Assembly (NCBI GenBank): GCA_026645375.1
Contig: JAPFFX010000211.1
Location: 1-19,049 of the forward strand
Source of the DNA: Citricoccus sp. WCRC_4
GTDB lineage: Bacteria > Actinomycetota > Actinomycetes > Actinomycetales > Micrococcaceae
DNA: 19,049 nucleotides
Direction of reading: 5' to 3'
Position numbers and translations under genes: made by a program. This document shows, piece by piece, positions 7,166 through 14,410 of this stretch (its first letter is position 1; each line of letters begins with the position of its first letter). Below the pieces are notes generated by a model. That model searched no databases. It was not told where the DNA came from and saw only the letters and a list, made by a program, of their open reading frames with translations.

Positions 7166-7191
7166 GACGGTAAGCCCGCAGGGCGGTGAGT

Positions 7192-7225
7192 CGCCGGGGG
7201 CCGGGCAGTCGTCCGGCCCCCAGCG
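7192..7225. terminator. Bidirectional hairpin terminator between convergent genes
   Basis: GGGGGCCGG (7196-7204) pairs perfectly with CCGGCCCCC (7213-7221) around an 8-base loop, and the stem continues for three pairs beyond one C-A mismatch. It lies in the 88-base gap between the dehydrogenase stop and the stop of the convergent lipoprotein gene, so it can serve both. No T-tract is present. Confidence 0.6.
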
Positions 7226-7253
7226 GCTCGCGCGACGCAGAGCGGATGACCGC

Positions 7254-8504
7254 TCAGTCGTCAGCGGGGTAGATCGACTCGACGAGCGTCCGGGCGATCG
7301 TCGTCGCCGGGTCCCGCCCATCCGGCGTGGGCGCGAGGTTCGCCCAGACCACCAGGGTGACGTCGCGGTCCGGGTCGTGGCCCATGAAGGAGTTGTAGCC
7401 CGGCAGTTCTCCGGTGTGACCATACAGTTCGCCGAACTTCGCGATCGCCAGGCCGTAGAGGGCGGACCCCGGGTGGTCCCCGCCGGTGGACTGCGGGCTC
7501 TCCATCCGCAGTCTCTGGAACTCCTCGTCGAGCAGTCGCCCCTCGGTCAGCGCCTCGACCCAGTCCGCCAGATCGTGGGCCGTCGAGATCCCGCCGCCGG
7601 CGGCCCAGCCCCAGGAGGGGTTGGCGAACGTCTGGTCGACCGGGTCGATGGCCCCCGAACGGGCCTGGTCCTGCATCCGCTCCGGCAACGCGGGGGGTGT
7701 GCCCATCGTCAGGACGTTGGAGCCGAACATGTATCCGTGCGCATAGGGCTCGGGGACCTGGTTCGACGAACGTGCTGGCAGCAGGGAGTCTGACAGGCCC
7801 AGCGGAGCGAAGAGCCGGTCGGCGAAGATCCTCTCGAGCGGCTTTCCCTCCAACTGCTCGGCCACGAGTCCCAGCAGGACGGTGTTGGTGTTCGAGTACT
7901 CCCAGCCCTCACCGGGGGCGAAGCTGGGTGGGTACTCCCACGAGATGGCCAGGAGTTCCTCGGGGTCCCAGACCCTCTCGGGGTCCGCGTCCATGGCCCG
8001 GTTCAGGCCCCGGTCGAGCGTGTAGTTGTACAGTCCGCTGCGCATCGACAGCAACTGCTCGATCGTGATGTCCTCGCCGTTGGGCACGTCCGGCCGATAG
8101 GCGGAGATGGGATCGTCGAGGTCCAGCACGCCCTCCTGCGCCAACTGCAGGATGACCGTGCCGGTCCACGTCTTGGTGTTCGATCCCACCCGTAGGTGAT
8201 GGTCGGCTCGGGGTGGGAGCGCCTCGTCCGACCTGGCAGTGCCGTACGAGCCGATGACCTCCCCCTCCGGGGAGCGCAGGAGCATGAACGCACCGGGGAT
8301 CTCCAGTGCGGCGGCTGCGTCCTCGAAGGTGGCCTGCAGTTCGTCGGCGTCCACGCTCACCGTGTCCGAGACGGCCGTCGGCCCGGGGGAGGGGGTGGAA
8401 CAGGCCGCGGTCAGGCCCAGGACCGAGGCCATGGCGATGCCGGTCAGGACCGCAGACTCTCGCCGACGGCGTCCGGGCAGGGGAGGAACAGCGGGACGCG
8501 ACAT
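7254..8504 (-). CDS. Lipoprotein serine hydrolase, class C beta-lactamase/DD-peptidase fold
   Basis: The product has 416 residues. A basic N-terminus, a hydrophobic segment (about 18-34) and the lipobox LTAAC with Cys35 mark a lipoprotein anchored outside the membrane. The catalytic domain shows the three family motifs: SNTK (Ser108 nucleophile, Lys111), YSN (203-205) and HTG (364-366). The HTG form in place of KTG is usual for R61 DD-peptidase/EstB-like serine hydrolases. Such enzymes cleave D-Ala peptides, beta-lactams or esters; the sequence does not decide which, and resistance should not be assumed. The start ATG 8504 has GAGGAG about 7 bases upstream and its own promoter. The gene lies 90 bases downstream of the methyltransferase on the same strand. 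Confidence 0.88.
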   Translation of the reverse strand: MSRPAVPPLPGRRRRESAVLTGIAMASVLGLTAACSTPSPGPTAVSDTVSVDADELQATFEDAAAALEIPGAFMLLRSPEGEVIGSYGTARSDEALPPRADHHLRVGSNTKTWTGTVILQLAQEGVLDLDDPISAYRPDVPNGEDITIEQLLSMRSGLYNYTLDRGLNRAMDADPERVWDPEELLAISWEYPPSFAPGEGWEYSNTNTVLLGLVAEQLEGKPLERIFADRLFAPLGLSDSLLPARSSNQVPEPYAHGYMFGSNVLTMGTPPALPERMQDQARSGAIDPVDQTFANPSWGWAAGGGISTAHDLADWVEALTEGRLLDEEFQRLRMESPQSTGGDHPGSALYGLAIAKFGELYGHTGELPGYNSFMGHDPDRDVTLVVWANLAPTPDGRDPATTIARTLVESIYPADD

Positions 8505-8538
8505 GGCGACTCCTCACGGCAGCGGCATCCTCGTCCGA

Positions 8539-8568
8539 AGCCTAATGAGGCACCCTGACGACGGCCAA
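8539..8568 (-). promoter_or_regulatory. Probable promoter of the lipoprotein hydrolase gene
   Basis: On the minus strand TTGGCC (8568-8563), 18 bases, TAGGCT (8544-8539) fits TTGACA/TANNNT with two mismatches in the -35. It lies in the gap after the methyltransferase stop and gives a leader of about 27 bases carrying the GAGGAG ribosome binding site. Confidence 0.45.
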
Positions 8569-8594
8569 GACTCCATCGGTCCGCGTACTGCCTC

Positions 8595-9464
8595 TCACTG
8601 CGGCGGCGGATCCTCACCCGCCTTCGACAGCGTGAATATCCCGTAGCGCATCGCACCGGTGCGGTAGGCCAGGATCAGGCGGGGGACGGTGACGGCGAAG
8701 ACACGATGGCGTCCGCGCAGGGCGAGGCGACGGGCCTCGCGATCCAGGACCAGGGCCTTCAGCAGTCGGCGGGCGCAGATCGTCCAGGTGCGTGCGACGA
8801 GCTGGCTGACGTCCTCGTAGCCGATGACCGCAAACCCTGCTGCCCGTGCCATGGCCTCGTACTCCTCGCGCAGGCCCATCGAGGGCAGTCGCCCTTCGCG
8901 GCAGATCGGCTCCAGCAGGTGGCGAACCGTCCAGTCGCTCGCGTTGGGCTCGGCGAGCCAGGCGCAGACGACGAGGCGGCCACCGGGCGACAACACCCGA
9001 TGGGCCTCGGCGAAGAACGCGGGCTTGTCGGCCATGTGCTCGCTCGACTCGATGGCCCAGGCGGCATCGGCCGAGGCGTCGGCCAGCTCGTTGGCGAACC
9101 AGTCGCGGTGATGGATCTCCACGCCGGGCGTGGGATGCGCAGCGGCGTGACGGGCCTGCCCGGCGGACAGCGTGAAACCGGTGACACGAACCCCGTACCT
9201 GGTTGCCAGCTGCCTCGCGGTCGCCCCGTACCCGCAGCCGATGTCGACGCATGCCTCACCGGGCCGGAGGTGCAACCGCTGGCCGACCGTGTCCACCAGG
9301 GCCTCGACGGCCTCGGCGGGGGTCTCTCGACCCGTCTCCCACAGCCCGTGATGGACGTGCTCACCCCACACCCGACGATAGACCGGATCCAGTTCGTCGT
9401 AGTGGTCGGCGACCGCCACCGCATTCTGGGGAATCTGGGGGACGATCACGCCGTCACGGTACAC
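8595..9464 (-). CDS. SAM-dependent methyltransferase, tocopherol/sarcosine methyltransferase-like
   Basis: The product is a 289-residue class I methyltransferase. Motif I is VDIGCGYGAT (73-82). The N-terminal part has WGEHVHHGLWE (33-43), and the downstream segment has ESSEHMADKPAFFAEAHRVL (139-158) followed by SPGGRLVV. This arrangement is typical of gamma-tocopherol C-methyltransferase and related enzymes (sarcosine/dimethylglycine, phytylquinol and natural-product methyltransferases). A lipid or quinol-like substrate is possible, but no biosynthetic partner gene is adjacent, so the substrate is unknown. The start is taken as GTG 9464, the upstream limit of the frame; a GTG five codons downstream (9449) is possible. 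No strong ribosome binding site. The gene is divergent from the universal stress protein. Confidence 0.85.
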   Translation of the reverse strand: MYRDGVIVPQIPQNAVAVADHYDELDPVYRRVWGEHVHHGLWETGRETPAEAVEALVDTVGQRLHLRPGEACVDIGCGYGATARQLATRYGVRVTGFTLSAGQARHAAAHPTPGVEIHHRDWFANELADASADAAWAIESSEHMADKPAFFAEAHRVLSPGGRLVVCAWLAEPNASDWTVRHLLEPICREGRLPSMGLREEYEAMARAAGFAVIGYEDVSQLVARTWTICARRLLKALVLDREARRLALRGRHRVFAVTVPRLILAYRTGAMRYGIFTLSKAGEDPPPQ

Positions 9465-9556
9465 CGCCGGTCCATGCGAGCAGAAGGTCTCGGCTGACGG
9501 GCCGGCGCCGCGGATGCCGGCGTCGTGGATATTGTGCGGCCCGGCCAGTGGCGCCT

Positions 9557-9593
9557 AAGGTGACTCCACGATCGAGTCGCGGCCGATGACCTT
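9557..9593. repeat. Nested inverted repeats upstream of the universal stress protein
   Basis: AAGGT (9557-9561) directly precedes GACTC (9562-9566). GAGTC (9574-9578) and, after 10 bases, ACCTT (9589-9593) mirror them. The inner GACTC-N7-GAGTC could be an operator half-site pair or a hairpin. It lies about 80 bases before the stress protein start, in the divergent spacer shared with the methyltransferase. Confidence 0.35.
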
Positions 9594-9617
9594 CGCCCCT
9601 CGTTCGGTGACAGATGA

Positions 9618-9638
9618 CCGGTGCCCGGTGCCCGGTGC
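9618..9638. repeat. Three tandem CCGGTGC heptamers
   Basis: The heptamer CCGGTGC is repeated three times without a gap, 34 bases before the GTG start of the stress protein and probably within its leader or promoter. Such runs can vary in copy number by slippage or form a multi-site binding array; the sequence alone does not decide. Confidence 0.6.
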
Positions 9639-9672
9639 CGCGTGTGGTGCAGACAACCCTTAGGGGGACACG

Positions 9673-10104
9673 GTGCAGGGTTCTCAACAGATTGTGGTCG
9701 GCGTCGACGGGTCCGAGGCTTCCGTGCAGGCCCTGCGGGAGGCCAGGACCCTGGCCGAGTCGCTGGGGTGCACGCTGAAGGCGGTCACGGCATGGGAGAT
9801 GCCGGTCACGGCCGCCGAGTATCCCTACCGGCTCGAGTACAACTTCCAGGATGATGCCCGGGAGCAACTGGACGAGGCGCTGCGGGCGGCGTTCGGTGAC
9901 GACCGTCCCCGGGGCCTGGAGACGGAGGTGAGGCAGGGCCCCCCGGCCCGGGTGCTGCGCGACCTCAGTGAGGGTGCCCGGATGGTGGTGGTGGGTAGCC
10001 GGGGCCACGGAGGATTCGCGGGTCTGTTGCTGGGCTCGGTGAGCTCCGCGGTGGCAGCCCATGCCACATGCCCGGTGCTCATCACGCACCGCAGCAAGGA
10101 CTGA
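9673..10104 (+). CDS. Universal stress protein (UspA family)
   Basis: The product has 143 residues and a single UspA domain in the cytoplasm. The N-terminal strand IVVGVDGSEAS (7-17) has the Asp that contacts ATP, and the C-terminal half carries the ATP-binding signature G108-x2-G111-x9-G121-S122 (GSRGHGGFAGLLLGS), so this is an ATP-binding type. The GTG start at 9673 follows AGGGGGA at good spacing. In actinobacteria such proteins accumulate in stationary phase, stress or low oxygen, often next to ion-pumping ATPases. The convergent P-type ATPase ends 8 bases beyond its stop. The upstream spacer has tandem heptamers and inverted repeats that may regulate it; I see no clear DosR-type box. Confidence 0.93.
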   Translation: MQGSQQIVVGVDGSEASVQALREARTLAESLGCTLKAVTAWEMPVTAAEYPYRLEYNFQDDAREQLDEALRAAFGDDRPRGLETEVRQGPPARVLRDLSEGARMVVVGSRGHGGFAGLLLGSVSSAVAAHATCPVLITHRSKD

Positions 10105-10112
10105 CGGGAGCA

Positions 10113-12701
10113 TCAGCCTCGGCCGCGGTGCCGGAACGTCTTGTGGAGCCCGTCCACGACCAGCAGTGCCGGGATGGCGGTGAGCGCGATGAGTGTCCCC
10201 GCCGGCGGCGGGGGCGCGTGGCCCAGTGCGTCGGCCAGCGGCGGGATGAAGAGAAAGCCCAGGAGCAGGACGCATTCGGCGGCCACGGCCCAGAGCAACA
10301 GGTGGTTCCCGGTCCAGTCGAGCCGCCAGGCAGGCCGTGTGGCACTGCGGCACCCGAAGGCGTTGGCCATCTGCGCGAGCACCACGGTGGTGAAGGCCGC
10401 CCCGGAGGCGGCGGCCAGGAGTGCAGGCGCCGGCTCGGCCCCCCAGGTCCACCCGGCCGTACCGAGCACGACCAGGAACGCGAGCATCTGGATGAGGGCC
10501 TGGGTCGGTCCCAGCACCCCGAAGACCCGGACGAGCAACGGTGCGTCCATCAGGTGGCGTCGTTCGGGCGGCTTCAGCAGGATCCGTGGCCCTGGCTTCT
10601 CCGCGCCCAGGGCCAGCGCCGGGAGGAGGTCTGTGCCGATGTCCAGGCACAGGATCTGCAGGACGCCCAGCGCCAGCGGCACGTTTCCCCCGGACAGGGC
10701 CCACACGACGAAGGGCGTGAGCTCTGCGACGTTGTCGGTGAGGTGGTAGGTCAGGAAGCGGCGGATATTGGTATAGGTGGCCCGCCCCTGCTCGACGGCG
10801 GTGATGATGGTGGCGAAGTCGTCGTCGAGGAGGACCAGGTCGGCGGCTTCCCGGGCGACGTCGGTGCCCGATGCGCCCATGGCAATGCCGATGTCGGCTT
10901 CGTTGAGCGCCGGGCCGTCGTTGACCCCGTCTCCGGTCATCGCGAGCACGTGTCCGCGGTGCTGGAGTGCGCGGGCGATGGCGAGTTTCTGCTCCGGTGA
11001 GACGCGGCTGACCACGATGCCGTCCTGGTCCAGGAGGATCCCCAGCGCTCGCTGGTCGTCGGGCAGGTCCTTGCCCTCGACGACCACGGGGGTGTCCAGG
11101 CACAGACCGGTCTGCCGGGCGATCGCCAGGGCGGTGACCGGGTGGTCCCCGGTGATCATGGCCACCTTGATGCCGGCCTGGCGGGCCTGGCGCAGGGCCG
11201 GGGGGACACTGTGCCGCGGCGGGTCCTGGAGGGCGATCAGGCCGACGAGGGTCAGGCCGTGCTCCAGCTCCGATGCGGTGGAGTCCGGTCCCGGGGGTCC
11301 CGTCCGGCCCAGGGGACGCCGGGCCACGGCCAGGACGCGCAGGCCGCGGGCGGCCATGCCGGACAGGACCCTCGCGGCCCGGCCCACCTGGTCACGGTCG
11401 AGGCACAGGTCCAACACGTTCTCCGGGGCACCCTTGACCAGGAGTTCACCCCTGACGACGACCGACTCCCGGCGCCGGTCCGGGTCGAATCCGAACCGCC
11501 GGGTGACGGGGGCGGTCTGCAGGCCGCCGGGACCCGTCAGCCGGTGCGCCAGGGCATCGAGTGCGGCCTCCATGGGGTCGCCGTCGGGCAGCCAGTCCTC
11601 CCCGTGCTGACGGATGCGCCCCCGCGACGCGGCCCGGGCCGCCCACGCCGCGTCGGTCGCGGCGCTACGGGCCGGTGGTGGTCCGTCCACCGTCGCCTCG
11701 GGGTGATATCCCTCGCCGTCGACCAGGACGGTTCCGGCCGGGGTCCAGACCTCGACGACGTTCATCCTGTTCTGGGTCAGCGTCCCGGTCTTGTCCGTGC
11801 AGATGAACGTCGTCGATCCCAGCGTCTCCACTGCCTGCAGGTTCCTCACCAACGCGTTGCGCCCGGCCATCCGCTGGGCTCCCATGGCCAGTGACAGGGT
11901 CACCGTGGGCAGCAGTCCCTCGGGGATCATCGCCACCGCCACACCGATGGCGAAGAGGAACGCATCCCTCAGCGGTGTTCCCGCCAGAAGCGAGACGCCG
12001 CAGAAGACGCCACCCAGGCCCAGGGCCACCGAGGAGAGGATGCGAACGATGCGTCGTAACTCGCGTTGCAGCGGCGTGGGCGGCGGAACCGCCTGGCTCG
12101 TCAGGGCGGTGATGGCCGCCAGGCGGGTCGCCGCCCCCGTCGCGGTGGCCTCTGCCTGGGCCGACCCGTTGGCCAGGAACGTGCCCCCGAAGCCGTCGCT
12201 TCCCGTTCCCTTGGCCACGGGCATGCTCTCCCCGGAGAGCATGGACTCGTCCACGGTGCAGCTGTCGGCCTCGACGAAGCGCACGTCGGCAGGCAACCGG
12301 TCACCGGCGGTGAGGATGATGACGTCACCGGGCACCACCTCGGAGGCGGGAATCGGCATGCGCCGGCCATCCCGACGGACCGTGACCTGGGCGGGCAGGA
12401 GCTCCCGGAGCCGCGCGGCGGCCTGGGCGGCCCGTTCCTCCTGGGCGAAGGCGAACACGCCGTTGATCACCACCACGGCGATCACCGCGATCGACAGCTG
12501 CGGCATGCCCGCCACCCACGCCAGCCCGGCTGCACCCCAGAGCAGCACGGCGAAGAAGTGCGTGAACTGGCCCGCGAACCGGCGCCACCCGGGTACCTGA
12601 TGGATGCGGGGGAGCTCGTTGGGTCCGGCCTGACCCAGTCGCCTGGCAGCCTCCGCCGAGGTCAAGCCAGGAGGTGAGGCCTCACGGTCTGCGGTGTCCA
12701 T
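10113..12701 (-). CDS. P-type cation-transporting ATPase (P2 type, Na+,K+-ATPase-like signatures)
   Basis: The product has 862 residues, a complete P2-type pump in the membrane. An N-terminal cation-ATPase domain comes first (GLTSAEAARRLGQAGPNELP, 12-31). The actuator loop is SGES (156-159). M4 has PEGLLPTVTLSLA (from 260). The phosphorylation site is Asp303 in CTDKTGTLT. The nucleotide domain has KGAPE (423-427). The hinge motifs are TGD (517-519) and TGDGVND (589-595). Ten membrane segments are expected. M5 reads YHLTDNVAELTPF (Asp656, Asn657, Glu660) and M6 ILCLDIGTDLLPALALGAE (Asp687, Asp691), closely resembling Na+,K+-ATPase, though its M5 serine is Asp here. Ion specificity is unproven; Ca2+, Na+ or K+ are possible. 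ATG 12701 has no Shine-Dalgarno sequence and is preceded by a C-rich tract. The acyl carrier protein gene ends 108 bases upstream on the same strand, so read-through is possible. Confidence 0.93.
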   Translation of the reverse strand: MDTADREASPPGLTSAEAARRLGQAGPNELPRIHQVPGWRRFAGQFTHFFAVLLWGAAGLAWVAGMPQLSIAVIAVVVINGVFAFAQEERAAQAAARLRELLPAQVTVRRDGRRMPIPASEVVPGDVIILTAGDRLPADVRFVEADSCTVDESMLSGESMPVAKGTGSDGFGGTFLANGSAQAEATATGAATRLAAITALTSQAVPPPTPLQRELRRIVRILSSVALGLGGVFCGVSLLAGTPLRDAFLFAIGVAVAMIPEGLLPTVTLSLAMGAQRMAGRNALVRNLQAVETLGSTTFICTDKTGTLTQNRMNVVEVWTPAGTVLVDGEGYHPEATVDGPPPARSAATDAAWAARAASRGRIRQHGEDWLPDGDPMEAALDALAHRLTGPGGLQTAPVTRRFGFDPDRRRESVVVRGELLVKGAPENVLDLCLDRDQVGRAARVLSGMAARGLRVLAVARRPLGRTGPPGPDSTASELEHGLTLVGLIALQDPPRHSVPPALRQARQAGIKVAMITGDHPVTALAIARQTGLCLDTPVVVEGKDLPDDQRALGILLDQDGIVVSRVSPEQKLAIARALQHRGHVLAMTGDGVNDGPALNEADIGIAMGASGTDVAREAADLVLLDDDFATIITAVEQGRATYTNIRRFLTYHLTDNVAELTPFVVWALSGGNVPLALGVLQILCLDIGTDLLPALALGAEKPGPRILLKPPERRHLMDAPLLVRVFGVLGPTQALIQMLAFLVVLGTAGWTWGAEPAPALLAAASGAAFTTVVLAQMANAFGCRSATRPAWRLDWTGNHLLLWAVAAECVLLLGFLFIPPLADALGHAPPPPAGTLIALTAIPALLVVDGLHKTFRHRGRG

Positions 12702-12809
12702 GGGGGGAGGGGCCTATCCGCGAGCCCTGTGCCCGGTGCGCGGGCCGTGCGTTGAACGCTCCATCGTGATCGCGTCAGCCTGGGTCGTCCGCCGTCGGTG
12801 CCCGCGGCC

Positions 12810-13052
12810 TCAGGCGTGCTCCGCGACGTAGGCGATGAGGGCGGCCACGGTGCCGACCCGTCCGTAGTCGCTTTCGGGAACATCGACGCCGGCGCGGCGC
12901 GCCAGGTGCTCCACCAGGGCCAGGAAGTCGAGTGAATCCAGTTCGAGGTCCTGACGGAGCCGGGAACGGTCATCGAGACCATCGGTCTCGACGTCGGGGG
13001 CCACCTGCGAGATCGCCGCGTACACCGCCGCGCGAGCGTCGTGCTCGTTCAT
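12810..13052 (-). CDS. Stand-alone acyl carrier protein
   Basis: The product has 80 residues, is acidic, and has the ACP four-helix pattern and the phosphopantetheine site DLELDSLDFLALVEHL with Ser40. Length and motif match free-standing carriers of fatty-acid or specialised acyl pathways. It needs a phosphopantetheinyl transferase from elsewhere. It is the last gene of the operon. Its ATG overlaps the TGA of the E2 gene in an ATGA junction (13049-13052), and GGAGGAG lies just upstream inside the E2 gene, so translation is probably coupled. The adenylating enzymes and acyltransferase upstream suggest a role as acyl acceptor or store for the group they activate (inference). It is not next to any fatty-acid synthase gene, so it is unlikely to be the housekeeping AcpP. 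Confidence 0.9.
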   Translation of the reverse strand: MNEHDARAAVYAAISQVAPDVETDGLDDRSRLRQDLELDSLDFLALVEHLARRAGVDVPESDYGRVGTVAALIAYVAEHA

Positions 13053-14410
13053 AGCTCCTCCGGTCTCTGCAGCACGTCGTTGATGAGGTCGAGGAAGCGC
13101 CCCCCGCGCAGGCCGTCGCTGACGCGGTGGTCGGCCGAGAGGGTGGCGTTGACGGCCTGGTGCACCGTGAGCATGCCGTCCTGGGCCCAGGGCCTCTCCC
13201 GGACGCGGCCGAAGCCGACGAGCGCCACCTGCGGGGGATAGATCACCCCGTACACGGTGTCGACGCCGAGTTCGCCCAACGCGGTGACGGTGAGGGTCGG
13301 GTCCGCGATCTCCGCGCGGCGCAGGTGTCCGGTGCGGGCACGGGTGACGACGTCGCGCAGTCGTTCCATCATCTGGTCCACGGTCAGCGTGTCCGCGGCG
13401 TGGATCGCCGGGGCGACCAGCCCGCCCTCCCGCAGCGCGACGGCCACGCCCAGGTGTACGACTGGACTGGGCCGGAACCGTGCCTCGGTGTAGAAACCGT
13501 TGAGCTCCGGCACCTGACGGGCTGCCAGGGCCGAGGCCTTGAGCAACAGGGCAGCCGGGACCAATCGGGTGGAGACGGGCCGCTGGGCGTTGACCGCGTG
13601 CATCCAGGTCAGGGCCGCCTGCAGGTCGATGGTGGTTCCCAGGTAGTAGTGGGGGATGGTCTTCTTCGAGCGGGACATCAGCGTCCCGATCCTGCGGCGC
13701 AGTCCGGTCGCACGCTGCCCCGGGTCAGCTGGCCCCGGCGTCGGCCCCGGGCCGTTCTGCGCCCCGGGACGCCCCTCGGCTCCCGTGGGCTCGTTCCCCT
13801 TCGCCGCGCGAAGGATGTCACCACCCGTGACGGCTCCGTGCGGGCCGGTGCCCGCAACGTTCGCCTCGTCGACGCCGAGCTCACCGGCCAGTCGGCGCGC
13901 TCGCGGTGAGACGCGAACCGACCGGACGGCGCCGGCGTCGGTCCGCTGCTCCGCCGCGGCGCGCTCCACGTCTGCCCGGGTGACGTGACCGGCCTTGCCG
14001 GTGCCGGTGATCCGGGTCAGGTCCAGGCCGAGGCCGCGGGCCAGGCGACGGACCGGCGGCGTGGCCGACGGCACCCTCGCCCCCGGTGACGGGGTCGTCT
14101 GCTCCGGTTCGACCTCGGCCTCGGGGACGGGCGTGCTGACCGGAGCAGTCGCCGGAGGAGCCATGACCGAGGCCGGCGTGGGCGTGATGCGGGCCATCGG
14201 CGTGCCGACGGTGAGCGTCTCACCGGGTGCGGCGAGCAACTCGGCGATGACGCCGTCCTCGAAGGACTCGACATCCATCACGGTCTTCTCGGTGTCCACG
14301 GTGGCCATCACGTCACCGCGGCGGACGTGGTCACCGGGGGTGACCAGCCATTCCACCAGCGTGCCCCGCTCCATGTCCGCCCCCAGCGAGGGCATCCGGA
14401 ACTCACCCAC
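13049..14410 (-). CDS. Dihydrolipoamide acyltransferase (E2) with two E3/E1-binding domains
   Basis: The product has 453 residues, the core of a 2-oxo acid dehydrogenase complex that passes the acyl group from lipoyl-lysine to CoA. The domains run as follows. A lipoyl domain covers 1-78, with Lys42 in DTEKTVMDVE. A Pro/Ala linker follows. Peripheral subunit-binding domain 1 is about 118-155 and a second, similar one about 168-204. After another linker comes the catalytic domain, about 234-453, with DHRVSDG (His428, Asp432) and TLTVTALGELGVDTVYGVIY. Most E2 proteins have one binding domain, so the tandem pair is unusual. The GTG start at 14410 gives VGEFRMPSLGADM, the normal N-terminus, and overlaps the E1 beta stop by 8 bases; the open frame runs farther upstream to 14482, antisense-free but inside E1 beta. 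No E3 gene is in view. Confidence 0.92.
   Translation of the reverse strand: MGEFRMPSLGADMERGTLVEWLVTPGDHVRRGDVMATVDTEKTVMDVESFEDGVIAELLAAPGETLTVGTPMARITPTPASVMAPPATAPVSTPVPEAEVEPEQTTPSPGARVPSATPPVRRLARGLGLDLTRITGTGKAGHVTRADVERAAAEQRTDAGAVRSVRVSPRARRLAGELGVDEANVAGTGPHGAVTGGDILRAAKGNEPTGAEGRPGAQNGPGPTPGPADPGQRATGLRRRIGTLMSRSKKTIPHYYLGTTIDLQAALTWMHAVNAQRPVSTRLVPAALLLKASALAARQVPELNGFYTEARFRPSPVVHLGVAVALREGGLVAPAIHAADTLTVDQMMERLRDVVTRARTGHLRRAEIADPTLTVTALGELGVDTVYGVIYPPQVALVGFGRVRERPWAQDGMLTVHQAVNATLSADHRVSDGLRGGRFLDLINDVLQRPEEL

Noticed and set aside
5876..7423. 515-residue minus-strand open frame opposite the formaldehyde dehydrogenase gene
   Set aside because: The plus strand encodes a complete zinc dehydrogenase with all motifs. 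The antisense product is His/Arg/Gly-rich without family features.
7254..8504. Antibiotic-resistance beta-lactamase
   Set aside because: The SxxK/YSN/HTG pattern is shared by DD-peptidases and esterases; nothing in the sequence shows beta-lactam hydrolysis.
9454..11103. 549-residue minus-strand open frame across the stress protein and ATPase
   Set aside because: It crosses the universal stress protein in antisense and the ATPase in another frame; Arg/Pro/Gly-rich noise.
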